64,000 bases of DNA, taken from assembly GCF_019204025.1 (NCBI RefSeq), contig NZ_JAGSPB010000002.1, positions 992,001 to 1,056,000 on the forward strand, given 5' to 3'. A program made the translations under genes and the position numbers. The stretch comes from Erythrobacter ani. Lineage in GTDB: Bacteria; Pseudomonadota; Alphaproteobacteria; Sphingomonadales; Sphingomonadaceae. Position 1 is the first letter of the stretch. Each line of letters begins with the position of its first letter. Of the stretch, positions 39,069-50,450 are shown one piece after another. Below the pieces are notes generated by a model, which saw only the letters and a list, made by a program, of their open reading frames with translations, made no database searches and was not told where the DNA came from.

Positions 39069-39897
39069 CTGCCGTCTCCAATCCGCGCCGCAGCGCGCTC
39101 ATGCGCTGCTGACTTGTACCGTGAGTGAAATTCTCCGGGTTTATGCGCTGACCTGACCGGCGTTGCAACGTGTCATCGCCGATGGCGCTGGCGGCCCGCA
39201 GGCCTTCCTCCATGTCGCCGGGTTCGATGCGGTTTCGGTTCTTCCCGGCCCAGACACCAGCATAGCAATCCGCCTGAAGTTCCATGCGCACTTGCAGGTC
39301 GTTCGACTGCGAGGGGTTACGCTGTTGCAGGCTGCGAACTTGACCAGCCAGGCCGGTCAGATTCTGGATGTGGTGCCCGTATTCATGAGCGATGACATAC
39401 AGGCGCGCAAAATCGCCGCCCGTGCCTGACATCTGGGCGAGCTGATCGTAGAATGACGTGTCGATGTAGATGCCGTAATCGGCCGGGCAGTAGAACGGTC
39501 CAGCTGCCGAGGAGGCGGTCCCGCATCCCTGTGTCGCGACCCGGCCCGAAGGATAAAGGACCAGTTCCGGTTGCTGAAACCCGACATTGGCGCGCGCGAA
39601 TTCGGGCTGCCAGGTTTCATTGAGGCTTTGCAGGGCATTGCAGGCCTCCGTCGCGTAGGCACTGCTGTTGCAAAGCTGCTCTTCGCTGACATTTGCCTGC
39701 TGCGTCTGCGGCGCCGTCTGTTGCTGCACCCCTTCGACGACACCGATCGTCTGCATCGGGTCGAGACCGAATACGACCGCGCCGATGATCGCAATGACGA
39801 TCGTCCCGCAGCCCACGCCGCCAGCCCGGCGCATGCCGCCACCTCCACCTCCGCCGCGAACCTTGATCTTGGACGTGTCGAATGGATTGAGCCGCAT
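39031..39897 (-). CDS. Neutral zinc metallopeptidase, YpfJ/KPN_02809 family
   Basis: 288 residues. An N-terminal basic, Gly-rich segment and one membrane helix (about 26-45) anchor the protein. The zinc site VIAHEYGHHIQNLTG has HExxH; a later ELQADCYAGVWA offers the third ligand. The C-terminal INPENFTHGTSQQRM is typical of the family. GGGGAG eight bases from the ATG supports 39897 over the upstream frame. Substrate unknown; location periplasmic side of the inner membrane. Confidence 0.88.
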   Translation of the reverse strand: MRLNPFDTSKIKVRGGGGGGGMRRAGGVGCGTIVIAIIGAVVFGLDPMQTIGVVEGVQQQTAPQTQQANVSEEQLCNSSAYATEACNALQSLNETWQPEFARANVGFQQPELVLYPSGRVATQGCGTASSAAGPFYCPADYGIYIDTSFYDQLAQMSGTGGDFARLYVIAHEYGHHIQNLTGLAGQVRSLQQRNPSQSNDLQVRMELQADCYAGVWAGKNRNRIEPGDMEEGLRAASAIGDDTLQRRSGQRINPENFTHGTSQQRMSALRRGLETADDSACDTYFDLR

Positions 39898-40019
39898 CTG
39901 ATATTCTCCCCGGTGTTCAGCCTTCCCCGTGAACATGATTGACTTGAGATAGCGGCGTTCAAAAACTCTGGACACCGATCACGCAAGCGGCGAAGGCTCG
40001 ATAGTCAAACAATTCACGG

Positions 40020-40784
40020 ATGTTACCGATGTTCCTCAAAGGCAAACGTGCACTTATTACCGGTTCAACCTCAGGTATCGGTCTCGCAATCGCGCGCTGT
40101 TTGCACGCAGAGGGGGCAGAGATTGTTTTGAACGGGCTTGGCGACGCCGATGAGATTGAAAAGGTTCGTCAGGAACTGGACGCGGATTTCAACGGCGCCA
40201 ACTTGCTCGATCCTGCCGCTATCGAGGCAATGATGGCAGAAACCGGCACAGTCGACATTCTCGTCAACAATGCAGGCATGCAGCACGTTTCGCCCGTGGA
40301 GGATTTCCCAACCGACAAATGGGATGCGATCATTGCGCTCAATCTGACGGCGGCCTTCCACACATCACGGCTTGCAGTGCCAGGAATGAAGGAGAAGGGC
40401 TGGGGCCGGATCATCAACACGGCGAGCGCGCATTCGCTCACCGCTTCCCCGTTCAAGAGCGCCTACAATGCTAGTAAACATGCGATTGCCGGGTTTACGA
40501 AAACCATCGCGCTTGAGCTTGCACAGACCGGTGTGACCGCCAATTGTATCAGCCCCGGCTATGTCTGGACTCCGCTGATCGAAGGGCAGATCCCCGACAC
40601 CATGGCGGCAAGGGGCCTTTCGCGCGAAGAGGTCATCAACGATGTCCTGCTCGCAAAACAGCCGACCAAGAAATTTGTGCAGCCCGATGAAGTCGGCGCA
40701 TTGGCGACGTTCCTGTGCCGCGAGGAGGCTGGCAACGTCACCGGCGCGAACTGGAGCATCGATGGGGGTTGGACCGCCGAATGA
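40020..40784 (+). CDS. bdhA: 3-hydroxybutyrate dehydrogenase
   Basis: 254 residues (an alternative ATG three codons in would give 251). SDR motifs TGSTSGIG, NNAG and YNASK are present; the phrases ISPGYVWTPLIEGQIPD and KQPTKKFVQPDEVGALATFLC mark the D-3-hydroxybutyrate dehydrogenase branch. It oxidises 3-hydroxybutyrate to acetoacetate, the step that follows PHB breakdown, and so links functionally with phaC-phaZ at 8-11 kb. The stop overlaps the next gene (ATGA). Confidence 0.87.
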   Translation: MLPMFLKGKRALITGSTSGIGLAIARCLHAEGAEIVLNGLGDADEIEKVRQELDADFNGANLLDPAAIEAMMAETGTVDILVNNAGMQHVSPVEDFPTDKWDAIIALNLTAAFHTSRLAVPGMKEKGWGRIINTASAHSLTASPFKSAYNASKHAIAGFTKTIALELAQTGVTANCISPGYVWTPLIEGQIPDTMAARGLSREEVINDVLLAKQPTKKFVQPDEVGALATFLCREEAGNVTGANWSIDGGWTAE

Positions 40785-42265
40785 TCCGAACTGGGGCGCA
40801 ATGGGGGCTGGTGTTTGCGGCGGCAATGATGCTTGCCGGATGCGCGGGCGCGCCCATCGCCAGCGTGCCGTCGCACGAACGCCTGGCGATCGAGCAGAAC
40901 CTGAGGCAGGACATTGCCGTTCTGGCCAGTGACGATTTTGGCGGACGCAAGCCCGGAACTGCTGGTGAGGAACGCACCGTCGCCTACATCACGCAGCGCA
41001 TGGAGGCGATCGGGCTGACTTCTGGCACCAACGACCCGGGCAGCGCATGGCGTGCTCCGATTCAACTCGTCAGCAGCAAACCTTTCACGAGCCGGATCGC
41101 GATAACCGTTGGCCGCGAGACCATCGAACTTGATCCAGCAACTGCCGTTGCGTTCTCCGCACGTAGGCGCGAGCTTGTTGAAAACGGTCAGGTGGTCTTC
41201 GTTGGCAGGGAAGCGGAAAGCGTTCCCGACGATGATGTCACCGGCAAGGTCGTGGTCATGCTGGGTGAGCCGGGAGTGAGCCCTGAGCGCCGGGCGATCC
41301 TATTCGAAAAACGTCCCGCCGCCATCATCACCGTGGTGGAAGACAATGATGCAATCGCCAGCGTGAACCGCGTCTTTGCGAATGAGCAGATATCGCTCGC
41401 GAGCGAAAACGGATCGGCTCTCACCGGGTTCACGACCCATGCCGCGATTGCAGAGGCTCTCGGCAAGGATGATTGGGCAGCTTTGGTCGATCTGGCGGAC
41501 GGCGCCGATTTCTCACCAATAGATCTCTATGCGGCCGCGACGGTCGAGGCGAATTCCAATCGCGCTGAATTCACCAGCCACAATGTCATCGGCAAGATTC
41601 CGGGTACTGTGCCGAATTCCGGTTCAATCGTGCTGATGGCGCATTGGGATCATCTTGGAGAGTGCGGGATAGCGGAGGCCCAAGACCGCATCTGCAACGG
41701 GGCCGTCGACAATGCGAGCGGAGTTGCGAGCTTGCTCGAATTGTCTCGCAGGCTTGTCGCGGCCGGACCGCATGACCGCGACATCTATGTCGTGGCGACG
41801 AGCGGAGAGGAGTCCGGGCTGCTCGGCGCACAGGCGTTTACCGAAGCGCCGCCCATGCCGCTCGATACGATTGTCGCGGCCTTCAATTTTGATACCGTCG
41901 CCATTGCTCCGGCCGGCAGCAAAGTCGGGTTTGTGGGGGAGGGTCGAACACCGCTCGATCCTGTGATCCTGGACGTCATAGCCAGTTCCGGGCGAGAGCT
42001 CGGCGATCGCTCTTTCGCCGAACAATTCGTGCAGCGGCAGGACGGTTGGGCACTGCTGCAGGAGGGCGTACCGGCAGTGTTCCTTTCGACCGCATTCGGG
42101 TCTGAGATAACACTCGGTCCCTATCTTGCTTCCGACTACCACCAGGCGGGGGATGAGCTGGATAAGATCGAACTGGGCGGCGCTATCGACGACCTGCTTC
42201 TGCATGAAGAACTGGTCCGAAGGTTTGCGAGCACTGCCGCATATGCGCCCGCCCGCGGCGAATAA
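40781..42265 (+). CDS. M28 family zinc peptidase, lipoprotein
   Basis: 494 residues. A lipobox (MLAGC, Cys21) directs it to the envelope. After a PA-like insert (about 120-250) the M28 catalytic part has AHWDHLGE, NGAVDNASGVASLLE, TSGEESGLLGA and YHQAGDELDKI, providing the zinc ligands and the general-base Glu. It is expected to be a periplasmic aminopeptidase. It starts in the bdhA stop; no metabolic tie between the two is evident. Confidence 0.88.
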   Translation: MIRTGAQWGLVFAAAMMLAGCAGAPIASVPSHERLAIEQNLRQDIAVLASDDFGGRKPGTAGEERTVAYITQRMEAIGLTSGTNDPGSAWRAPIQLVSSKPFTSRIAITVGRETIELDPATAVAFSARRRELVENGQVVFVGREAESVPDDDVTGKVVVMLGEPGVSPERRAILFEKRPAAIITVVEDNDAIASVNRVFANEQISLASENGSALTGFTTHAAIAEALGKDDWAALVDLADGADFSPIDLYAAATVEANSNRAEFTSHNVIGKIPGTVPNSGSIVLMAHWDHLGECGIAEAQDRICNGAVDNASGVASLLELSRRLVAAGPHDRDIYVVATSGEESGLLGAQAFTEAPPMPLDTIVAAFNFDTVAIAPAGSKVGFVGEGRTPLDPVILDVIASSGRELGDRSFAEQFVQRQDGWALLQEGVPAVFLSTAFGSEITLGPYLASDYHQAGDELDKIELGGAIDDLLLHEELVRRFASTAAYAPARGE

Positions 42266-42299
42266 CGTCGATAGCGGCTGCCGAAGCCCTAGCGCTTAG

Positions 42300-43829
<1,530 letters not shown>

Positions 43830-43832
43830 GCG

Positions 43833-44108
43833 ATGGAACTGTTCATACCCTTCATGCTGTTCATCCTGGATCTTCGTGATGACACCGCGTCCGGACCTGT
43901 CCTGTCGCGCCATCCTGCGCTTTACGCTAGCGAAGCGGCGTGCAGGCAGGCAGGCGAGACGATCATTCGGGAGCGTATTGCTGCCGATGAGAGAGATGCT
44001 CCGAGTTTCGCAGCATTTTGCGAGCGCGTACCTGAGAACGGCGAATATGATGCGCTCTTGCGCGAACTCGATCAGCAGCGCGGAAACCGCGAAGACCGGT
44101 CACAGTGA
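43833..44108 (+). CDS. Hypothetical protein, 91 residues
   Basis: A short N-terminal hydrophobic stretch (MELFIPFMLFILDL) then a soluble helical part with two cysteines (AACRQAG, AFCERVP). No family recognised. It starts three bases after guaB and its stop overlaps the RsmB-type gene (GTGA), so it is translated within that operon. Codon use resembles its neighbours, which supports a real gene. Confidence 0.6.
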   Translation: MELFIPFMLFILDLRDDTASGPVLSRHPALYASEAACRQAGETIIRERIAADERDAPSFAAFCERVPENGEYDALLRELDQQRGNREDRSQ

Positions 44109-45283
44109 CTCCTTCGGCTCGCGTGCAGGCGGCCATCGAGCTGCTCGACGAAGTGATCGAGGCGGCACGGCGCGAAGGCGCTCCTGCGGACCGGCTGATC
44201 GCAAAATATTTCAAGCAGCGGCGCTACGCCGGATCGAAAGACCGGCGCGCGGTCAGAGAGCTTGTCTACAGCGCGATCCGGCATTGCGGTGAAGTGCCCG
44301 AGAGCGGGAGGGCGGCGATGCTCGGCCTGGCGCAGACCGATGCCGCACTCTCGGTACTGTTCGACGGGGAAGGGCACGGACCGAAACCGATACACGAAGG
44401 CGAACCGAGAGCGGCGAGCGGAATCGCGCCTGATTGGCTGGTGAGCAAGCTAGCGGAATCGGGTGTCGTAGGTGATGCCGCGCACAGCCTCTTGGGGAGG
44501 GCCCCGCTCGATATTCGGGTAAATGCTCTCAAGGCCGACAGAGAGGGCCTCGAACTTCCCGAGCGCGGCGAACCGCTCGCAGCCCCCCAGGCGCTGCGCT
44601 TCCCTGCGGGCACGGCGGTCGAGCAGTGGCCCGAATACCGCGAAGGCAAAATCGAAGTGCAGGATCACGGCAGCCAGTTGGCCTGTCTCGCTGCCGGCGC
44701 CATGCCCGGCGAGACCGTGATCGATCTTTGCGCAGGAGCGGGCGGGAAAACACTCTCCCTCGCTGCCTCGATGCGCAATGAAGGAAAACTGCTCGCCAGC
44801 GACACTGATCGCGGGCGGCTGTCCAAACTCGCTCCACGCGCTGAACGGGCCGGGGCCGGGATTATCGAGACACTGCTGATGAACCCCCACGCCGAACTTG
44901 AGGCGCTGTCGGATCATCGCGGTTCCGCCGATCTCGTATTGGTCGATGCGCCCTGTTCGGGCACGGGCACATGGCGGCGCAAGCCGGAGGCGAAGTGGCG
45001 GCTGACGCCGGATTTGCTCCAGAAATATACAGATTTGCAGGACCAGTTGCTGGATATCGCATCGCAGCTGACGAAGCCCGGAAGCAGGATCGCCTTCATC
45101 ACATGCTCGCTGCTCGATGCCGAAGGTTCGGACAGGATCGATGCCTTCCTCAAGCGCAACCCAGCTTGGCAGGCGGAACAGCCTGAACTGCCGCTTGGAA
45201 CCCCTCGCGGGCAGGGCATCCGACTCGATCCGTTCCACCACGGCACGGACGGGTTTTTTGTCGCCATTCTCCGTTCAGCGTGA
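44105..45283 (+). CDS. RsmB/NOP-family 16S rRNA (cytosine-C5) methyltransferase
   Basis: 392 residues. NusB-like N-terminus (1-130) and a SAM fold with DLCAGAGGKTL, DAPCSGTGTWRRKPEAKW (Cys284) and FITCSLL (Cys334): the two cysteines of m5C methyltransferases. Probably modifies rRNA in the cytoplasm; exact position not known from sequence. GTG start inside the preceding stop. Confidence 0.88.
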   Translation: MTPSARVQAAIELLDEVIEAARREGAPADRLIAKYFKQRRYAGSKDRRAVRELVYSAIRHCGEVPESGRAAMLGLAQTDAALSVLFDGEGHGPKPIHEGEPRAASGIAPDWLVSKLAESGVVGDAAHSLLGRAPLDIRVNALKADREGLELPERGEPLAAPQALRFPAGTAVEQWPEYREGKIEVQDHGSQLACLAAGAMPGETVIDLCAGAGGKTLSLAASMRNEGKLLASDTDRGRLSKLAPRAERAGAGIIETLLMNPHAELEALSDHRGSADLVLVDAPCSGTGTWRRKPEAKWRLTPDLLQKYTDLQDQLLDIASQLTKPGSRIAFITCSLLDAEGSDRIDAFLKRNPAWQAEQPELPLGTPRGQGIRLDPFHHGTDGFFVAILRSA

Positions 45284-45345
45284 TAGCCACGGGCTATATG
45301 GCCCAGTCCGCCACCTCCCGGCCTGCTGCATTCAAGGAGCAAATT

Positions 45346-45840
45346 ATGCGTTTCGCGCCAGCTGCCGCTGCTTTGTCGCTATTTCTGGTCACGACCGCGA
45401 GCGTAACCACAGCGCAAGATCCGGACGCAGATCCGCGAGCCGCGGCACTTATCATGGAAGGCCGCGCCCTGCTGAGTGCAGGCGATACGCAAGCTGCCAT
45501 CGATGCGTTTGAAGCGGCTCTTGCCGTCGATCCAGCCTATACGCCGATCTTCTTAGAGCTGGCGGCCGCCGCCAGGCAGGACGGCCTGCAGGGCAAGGCC
45601 ATCCGGTTTTACCGCGAAGCTCTGATCCGCGATCCGGACAATTTCGCCGCCATTTCGGGCGAAGGCGAAGCGTTGGTTGAGAAAGGCGCGCTTGAAAAGG
45701 CCAAGCGTAATCTCGCACGGCTTGAAAGTCTGTGCGGCGCCAACTGCCCGGAGACGGTTTCGTTGCAAGGTGTCATCGACGCCGGACCACCAGCGCGGCT
45801 CGCCGCGGAAACGCCCCAGGATGGGCCGACCAGCAATTAG
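45346..45840 (+). CDS. Secreted TPR protein
   Basis: 164 residues with a signal peptide (1-24, ...ASVTTAQ). Three TPR-like helices pairs follow (LIMEGRALLSAGDTQAAIDAFEAALAVDP and on), ending before a Cys pair (SLCGANCP). AAGGAG seven bases upstream supports this ATG rather than the 45280 frame start. A periplasmic protein-interaction role is likely; no partner is apparent. Confidence 0.78.
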   Translation: MRFAPAAAALSLFLVTTASVTTAQDPDADPRAAALIMEGRALLSAGDTQAAIDAFEAALAVDPAYTPIFLELAAAARQDGLQGKAIRFYREALIRDPDNFAAISGEGEALVEKGALEKAKRNLARLESLCGANCPETVSLQGVIDAGPPARLAAETPQDGPTSN

Positions 45841-45865
45841 GCACAATGGGGGGCCTTCCACAATC

Positions 45866-46546
45866 ATGCTGACGCTCCACCACCTCGAATATTCACAAAG
45901 CTTCCGCATCCTTTGGCTGCTGGAGGCACTCGGCGCGGAATACGAGCTGAAGAGTTACAACCGCGATCCGGAGACCAGTCTGGCCCCGGACGATTATAAA
46001 GCGCTGTCGCCACTGGGGACCGCGCCGGTGGTGACCGATGGGGATCTCGTCCTCGCCGAAAGCAATGCAATCATCGATCATGTGCTGGACGCATATCCCG
46101 ACAGCGACCTAAGGCCCTCCGCCGGGCATCCGGACCGTGCGCGGCACCTGTTCTGGTTTCACGCGGCCCAAGGTTCGCTGATGTCGATACAGGGCGTTGC
46201 CATGGTGCTGAACCTGCTGGAGACACGCACGCCTTGGCCAATCAGTGCGCTGCTCAAGGCGATTTTCGGGCAGGTGCGCAAGCTGTTCGTCAATCCCCGG
46301 ATCGATGCGCTGTTTGGCGAGATGGAAAAAGACCTCGGGACGCAGCCTTTCTTCGGCGGCAATACCCTTACCGCGGCTGACATAACGTTGGTCTACCCGA
46401 TGTATGCTGCCCGCGACAAAGGGACGTTCGATGGCAAGTATCCGAATATCTCGGCTTGGTTCGACCGGATCGAGGCGATGCCGTCTTTCATAGCTGCGCG
46501 CGCAAAAGACGACAGGCCGCGGATAGCTTTTCGCTTCGAGAATTGA
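45866..46546 (+). CDS. Glutathione S-transferase family protein
   Basis: 226 residues, beginning MLTLHHLEYSQSFRILWLLEALGAEYELK, the thioredoxin-like domain of GSTs with the serine-type active site, followed by LGTAPVVTDGDLVLAES and an all-alpha domain with FFGGNTLTAADI, the N-capping motif. ATG 45866 is chosen at the conserved domain start. Substrate unknown; the two bases between it and the convergent rppH stop leave little room for a terminator. Confidence 0.87.
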   Translation: MLTLHHLEYSQSFRILWLLEALGAEYELKSYNRDPETSLAPDDYKALSPLGTAPVVTDGDLVLAESNAIIDHVLDAYPDSDLRPSAGHPDRARHLFWFHAAQGSLMSIQGVAMVLNLLETRTPWPISALLKAIFGQVRKLFVNPRIDALFGEMEKDLGTQPFFGGNTLTAADITLVYPMYAARDKGTFDGKYPNISAWFDRIEAMPSFIAARAKDDRPRIAFRFEN

Positions 46547-46555
46547 TCCCGGCGC

Positions 46556-47050
46556 TCAGATCAGCGGTACGAATTCGGCAACGAGCGCTGAATATACGTC
46601 GCGCTTGAACGGGACTATGAGGTCCGGGAGCAGCTGAGGTTCGACCCATCTGTACGCGCGAAATTCTGCAGGATCATGCGTTTCGAGGTCGATGTGGGAA
46701 TCCTCACCCAGAAACCGACCAAGATACCAATACTGGATCTGGCCGCGATACCTGCCCTTCCAGACGTTCCCAAGCAGGTCGGGCGGTAGGTCGTAATGCA
46801 GCGGTTTCGATGCGGGGGCGACGATATCGACGAGATCGGCAGCGATCCCCGTTTCCTCTTCCAGCTCGCGCAAAGCAGCTGTTTGCGGGTCTTCGCCGGG
46901 ATCGATCCCGCCCTGGGGCATCTGCCAGAAACCGTGCGTGCGCGGATTGATGCGCTCACCCACGAATACGCGCCGCTCGCTGTTGACCAGCATAAACCCC
47001 GCGCAAGGGCGATACGGCAGTTCGCTCGCGTTCCTCGCCATCTCAGCCAT
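46556..47050 (-). CDS. rppH: RNA pyrophosphohydrolase, Nudix family
   Basis: 164 residues. [21 protein letters not shown] is the RppH start, and the Nudix box [22 protein letters not shown] is complete, with QMPQGG before it as in RppH. It removes 5' pyrophosphate from mRNA and so triggers decay. Its ATG overlaps the stop of the upstream HSL-type hydrolase gene by eight bases. Confidence 0.92.
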   Translation of the reverse strand: MAEMARNASELPYRPCAGFMLVNSERRVFVGERINPRTHGFWQMPQGGIDPGEDPQTAALRELEEETGIAADLVDIVAPASKPLHYDLPPDLLGNVWKGRYRGQIQYWYLGRFLGEDSHIDLETHDPAEFRAYRWVEPQLLPDLIVPFKRDVYSALVAEFVPLI

Positions 47051-47990
47051 TGTCCAGCATGAATTTCATTGCCGCGACTATCCGTTCGACGTCACCTTGC
47101 GTGCTTGGGACGGCCTGCCGCAAATTGGTGAAACTGTGCGTGACGCCTTTCATTTCGAGAAACACGAAATCGCGGCCCGCGTCGGCGAGCGCCTTGGCGT
47201 AGTCGCGCCCTGAATCGCGGATCGGATCAAGGCTGGCAGTAACGAGCACGGTTGGCGGAGCGTTCGAATGATCGCCGAGGATGGGGATCGCACGCTTATC
47301 GCTCTTGTCCGCCGCATATTGTGCGTCGAAAAACTCTATCGTCTCCTTCGTCAGCACGAACCCGTCGCTGAATTCCTCGAGGCTTTCCGATGTTATAGCA
47401 TCGCTAGCCAGTGGGAAGATCGGCACTTGCAGGATTATCGGTACATCCGCCGGGTCTGCGGCGAGCGATTGTCCAATCACGATGCTCGCATTGCCGCCTG
47501 CGCTGTCGCCCATCGTGATCAGGCCAGTCACCGCGCGGTCAAGCTCGGATGGGCTGGATGCGATCCAGCGCGCGGCCGCTTCGCAATCCTCGATCGGCTG
47601 TGGGAACGGGGCCTCTGGTGCGCGCCGGTAATCGACCGCGACAACAGGCAGGTCCGAAAGCATGGCGATTTCAGTGCAGAGCGCATGGTGCGTCTCAAGA
47701 TCACCGATGATGAACCCGCCGCCGTGGTAGAAGGTGATGACCGGGCCAGGATCGCGTCCTTCGCGCGTGTCGTACAGACGCAGAGGAATGTCGCCGGCGG
47801 GCCCTGGGCAGGAGAGGTCGCGGATCATTGTTAGATCGCGTGCGGGCCGATCTGCCATACCATGCAAGGCGACATAGGACGCGCGCGCTTCTTCCAGCGT
47901 CATGTCGGCGATTTTTGGACCATTCATCGCTTTGAGCGCATCGATGAATGCCTTCATGTCGGGGCGGACGTACGGACCGGTTTCGCTCAT
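47043..47990 (-). CDS. Alpha/beta hydrolase, hormone-sensitive lipase type
   Basis: 315 residues. HGGG at 89-92 is the HSL oxyanion motif, GDSAGG carries Ser163, and ASLDPIRD and GVTHSF give the acid and histidine. Class IV esterases cleave short acyl esters in the cytoplasm. ATG 47990 is used; the open frame upstream lacks family resemblance and antisenses the YdjM-like gene. Co-transcribed with rppH. Confidence 0.88.
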   Translation of the reverse strand: MSETGPYVRPDMKAFIDALKAMNGPKIADMTLEEARASYVALHGMADRPARDLTMIRDLSCPGPAGDIPLRLYDTREGRDPGPVITFYHGGGFIIGDLETHHALCTEIAMLSDLPVVAVDYRRAPEAPFPQPIEDCEAAARWIASSPSELDRAVTGLITMGDSAGGNASIVIGQSLAADPADVPIILQVPIFPLASDAITSESLEEFSDGFVLTKETIEFFDAQYAADKSDKRAIPILGDHSNAPPTVLVTASLDPIRDSGRDYAKALADAGRDFVFLEMKGVTHSFTNLRQAVPSTQGDVERIVAAMKFMLDNG

Positions 47991-48087
47991 CTTGCCAGGG
48001 TTCTCCAATTTGTATGCCGGTGCGATAGGCCGGGTTGCGCTGCATTTCCACTCGCATTGATGGCAAGCGGCGGTTAGGCGGCCCGGC

Positions 48088-48996
48088 ATGGACAATTTGA
48101 CACACAGCCTGGTCGGCGCGCTTCTTGGACAAACGGGCCTAAAGAAGAAGACCGGCCTGGGCATGCCCGCGCTGATCATCGGGGCCAATCTGCCCGATGT
48201 GGATGCAGCGTGCTTCTTTTGGCTGGAGGGAACCGAGCATCTCGGGTTTCGGCGCGGGATCACGCATGGTCCGCCTGCCATGGTGCTATTGCCTTTGATC
48301 CTCGCCGGTTTGCTTTGGGGCTTCGACCGCTGGCAGGCAAAGCGCGGCAAGCGGCCCGAAAAGCGCCTGCCGGTGCATTTCGGATGGCTGTTTGCTCTGT
48401 CCCTGATCGGATGCCTCAGCCACCCTGTCTTCGACTGGTTCAACGTATATGGCATCCGGCTGCTCGAACCGTTTTCCTCACGGTGGTTCTACGGCGACAC
48501 GCTGTTCATTATCGACGTGTGGCTTTGGGCCATCCTGATCGGCAGTGTCTGGTGGTCGCGTCGGAGAGAAAAGCGGGGCGGAAACTGGCAGCGGGCCGCG
48601 TGGATCGGGATCATCATCGGGTCTGTCTATGTCGCTGCAAATGGCCTCATCACGAAGATTGCCGAAGAGGCGACTTTCGCGCGGACCGGATTAGCCTCGA
48701 TTGAGAGCCCCCTCGTTATCAATTCCTGGGAGCGAGAGACCATTATACGCGAACGTCGCGGCGCCTACCGGATTGATGGCGATTTAGTCGGACAGTGCAG
48801 CCTTGGTTTTGTGAAAGAAACCGAGCTTTCATCTCAGGCAGATGCCTTCCTCTTATGGTCGCGAGCGCCTTTTGGCGTGCGCGCAAAAGATGGTTCGGTC
48901 ATTCTCTATGATGCCCGCTTTTACGATCCGCGCGCTCGCGGGCGTTTCTCGGTCGCGCTGCCCGATGTCGAATGCAAGGAACTCCCCGCCGACTAA
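48088..48996 (+). CDS. Membrane-bound metal-dependent hydrolase, YdjM/DUF457 family
   Basis: 302 residues with four to five membrane helices. MDNLTHSLVGALLG, NLPDVDAA and FRRGITHGP are the family's His/Asp motifs at the membrane start and suggest a metal site. The C-terminal third is soluble. Function of the family is not settled (YdjM is tied to LexA and DNA damage in enterics). It lies 15 bases before the photolyase gene. Confidence 0.85.
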   Translation: MDNLTHSLVGALLGQTGLKKKTGLGMPALIIGANLPDVDAACFFWLEGTEHLGFRRGITHGPPAMVLLPLILAGLLWGFDRWQAKRGKRPEKRLPVHFGWLFALSLIGCLSHPVFDWFNVYGIRLLEPFSSRWFYGDTLFIIDVWLWAILIGSVWWSRRREKRGGNWQRAAWIGIIIGSVYVAANGLITKIAEEATFARTGLASIESPLVINSWERETIIRERRGAYRIDGDLVGQCSLGFVKETELSSQADAFLLWSRAPFGVRAKDGSVILYDARFYDPRARGRFSVALPDVECKELPAD

Positions 48997-49011
48997 CGCG
49001 CTCTTTCTCAC

Positions 49012-50397
49012 ATGAGCGAACCGCAAATTCTCTGGCTGCGCCGCGATCTGCGCATGGCCGATAATCCCGCCCTTCATGCCGCCGCCGCACAAGGTCCTGT
49101 CGTGGCGGTGTACGTGCTCGATGACGAAGCTGCCGACCACCACGCCTATGGCGGCGCGTCGCGGTGGTGGCTGCATCATTCGCTCGAAAGCCTTGGCAAA
49201 AGCTTTGGCAAACGCAATTCCCGAATCATTCTGCGGCGCGGCGATGCGGTCGAGGAGCTGTGCAAGGTCGCAAAGGAAGTCGGCGCAGGCACTGTTCACG
49301 CAAACCGTCATTACGAACCGTGGTGGCGCAAGGCCCAGGGCAAGCTTGACGAGAAGCTCGACCTGCAGCTCTACGACGGCAATTACATCTTCCCGCCCGG
49401 TTTCATCACCACCGGATCGGGCGACCCGTACAAGATCTACACACCGTTCTACAAATCGAGCAAAGCGAAGTTTCCCCCTCGCGACACCGTGCCCGAACCG
49501 GAGACGATTTCTTCGCCCGAGAACTGGCCCGATAGCGATGTCATTTCGGACTGGGACCTGTTGCCGACGAAGCCCGATTGGTCCGGCGGGATTGCCGATT
49601 TCTGGGAGGTTGGCGAAGATGCAGCGCACACCCGCCTCTCCGAATGGGAGGACGATGTCGCGGATTATGACGACCAGCGGAATCTACCTTCGATCGACGG
49701 ATCGTCGCGCTTGTCGCCGCATCTGCATTTCGGTGAGATTTCTCCGATCCAGATATGGCACGCGTTGAAACACAAGCGTTCCGACGGTTGGGAAACCTAC
49801 GAAAGCGAGCTGGTCTGGAGGGATTATGCGCAGAATGTAATCGCGCAATTCCCCGCCTATCCAAGCGAGAATTACCGCGAGGATTACGACCGGATCGCAT
49901 GGCGTAACCCTGACAAGGACGAGGAAGCTGCGGGCGATCTTCGTGCGTGGCAGAAGGGGCAAACAGGCTATCCGATCGTGGATGCAGGGATGCGGCAACT
50001 GTGGCAGACCGGATGGATGCACAACCGCGTCCGGATGATCGCGGCGAGTTTCCTCATCAAGCATCTGCTGATCGACTGGCGGCGGGGAGAACAGTGGTTC
50101 TGGGATACATTGGTGGACGCCGATTATGCCTCCAATGCGACGAATTGGCAGTGGGTTTCAGGGACAGGCGTCGATTCCAACATGTTCGTGCGGATCATGG
50201 CGCCGCTCAGCCAGTCAGAGAAATTCGATGCGGCGGGCTATATCCGCGAATACGTGCCTGAACTGAATGATCTGTCCGACGCCGACATCCATGATCCCCC
50301 CGACGAAAAGCGCGGGGACTATCCGGACAAGCTCATCCCCCACAAAGCCGGGCGCGAGCGCGCGCTGGAGGCCTATCGAGCGATGAAAAACGGTTAG
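49012..50397 (+). CDS. phrB: Deoxyribodipyrimidine photolyase (class I CPD/cryptochrome family)
   Basis: 461 residues. ILWLRRDLRMADNPAL begins the antenna domain; the FAD domain shows DAGMRQLWQTGWMHNR, SFLIKHLLIDWRRGEQWF and LVDADYASNATNWQWVSGTG. It repairs UV cyclobutane dimers with blue light. Followed 53 bases later by a cyclopropane fatty acid synthase gene, a pairing seen in light-stress regulons of other alphaproteobacteria. Confidence 0.95.
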   Translation: MSEPQILWLRRDLRMADNPALHAAAAQGPVVAVYVLDDEAADHHAYGGASRWWLHHSLESLGKSFGKRNSRIILRRGDAVEELCKVAKEVGAGTVHANRHYEPWWRKAQGKLDEKLDLQLYDGNYIFPPGFITTGSGDPYKIYTPFYKSSKAKFPPRDTVPEPETISSPENWPDSDVISDWDLLPTKPDWSGGIADFWEVGEDAAHTRLSEWEDDVADYDDQRNLPSIDGSSRLSPHLHFGEISPIQIWHALKHKRSDGWETYESELVWRDYAQNVIAQFPAYPSENYREDYDRIAWRNPDKDEEAAGDLRAWQKGQTGYPIVDAGMRQLWQTGWMHNRVRMIAASFLIKHLLIDWRRGEQWFWDTLVDADYASNATNWQWVSGTGVDSNMFVRIMAPLSQSEKFDAAGYIREYVPELNDLSDADIHDPPDEKRGDYPDKLIPHKAGRERALEAYRAMKNG

Positions 50398-50450
50398 CAC
50401 CGGCTCCTTGCGCCTTGCCCCATCATGATTCCTCCGATTAAGAGACTGCG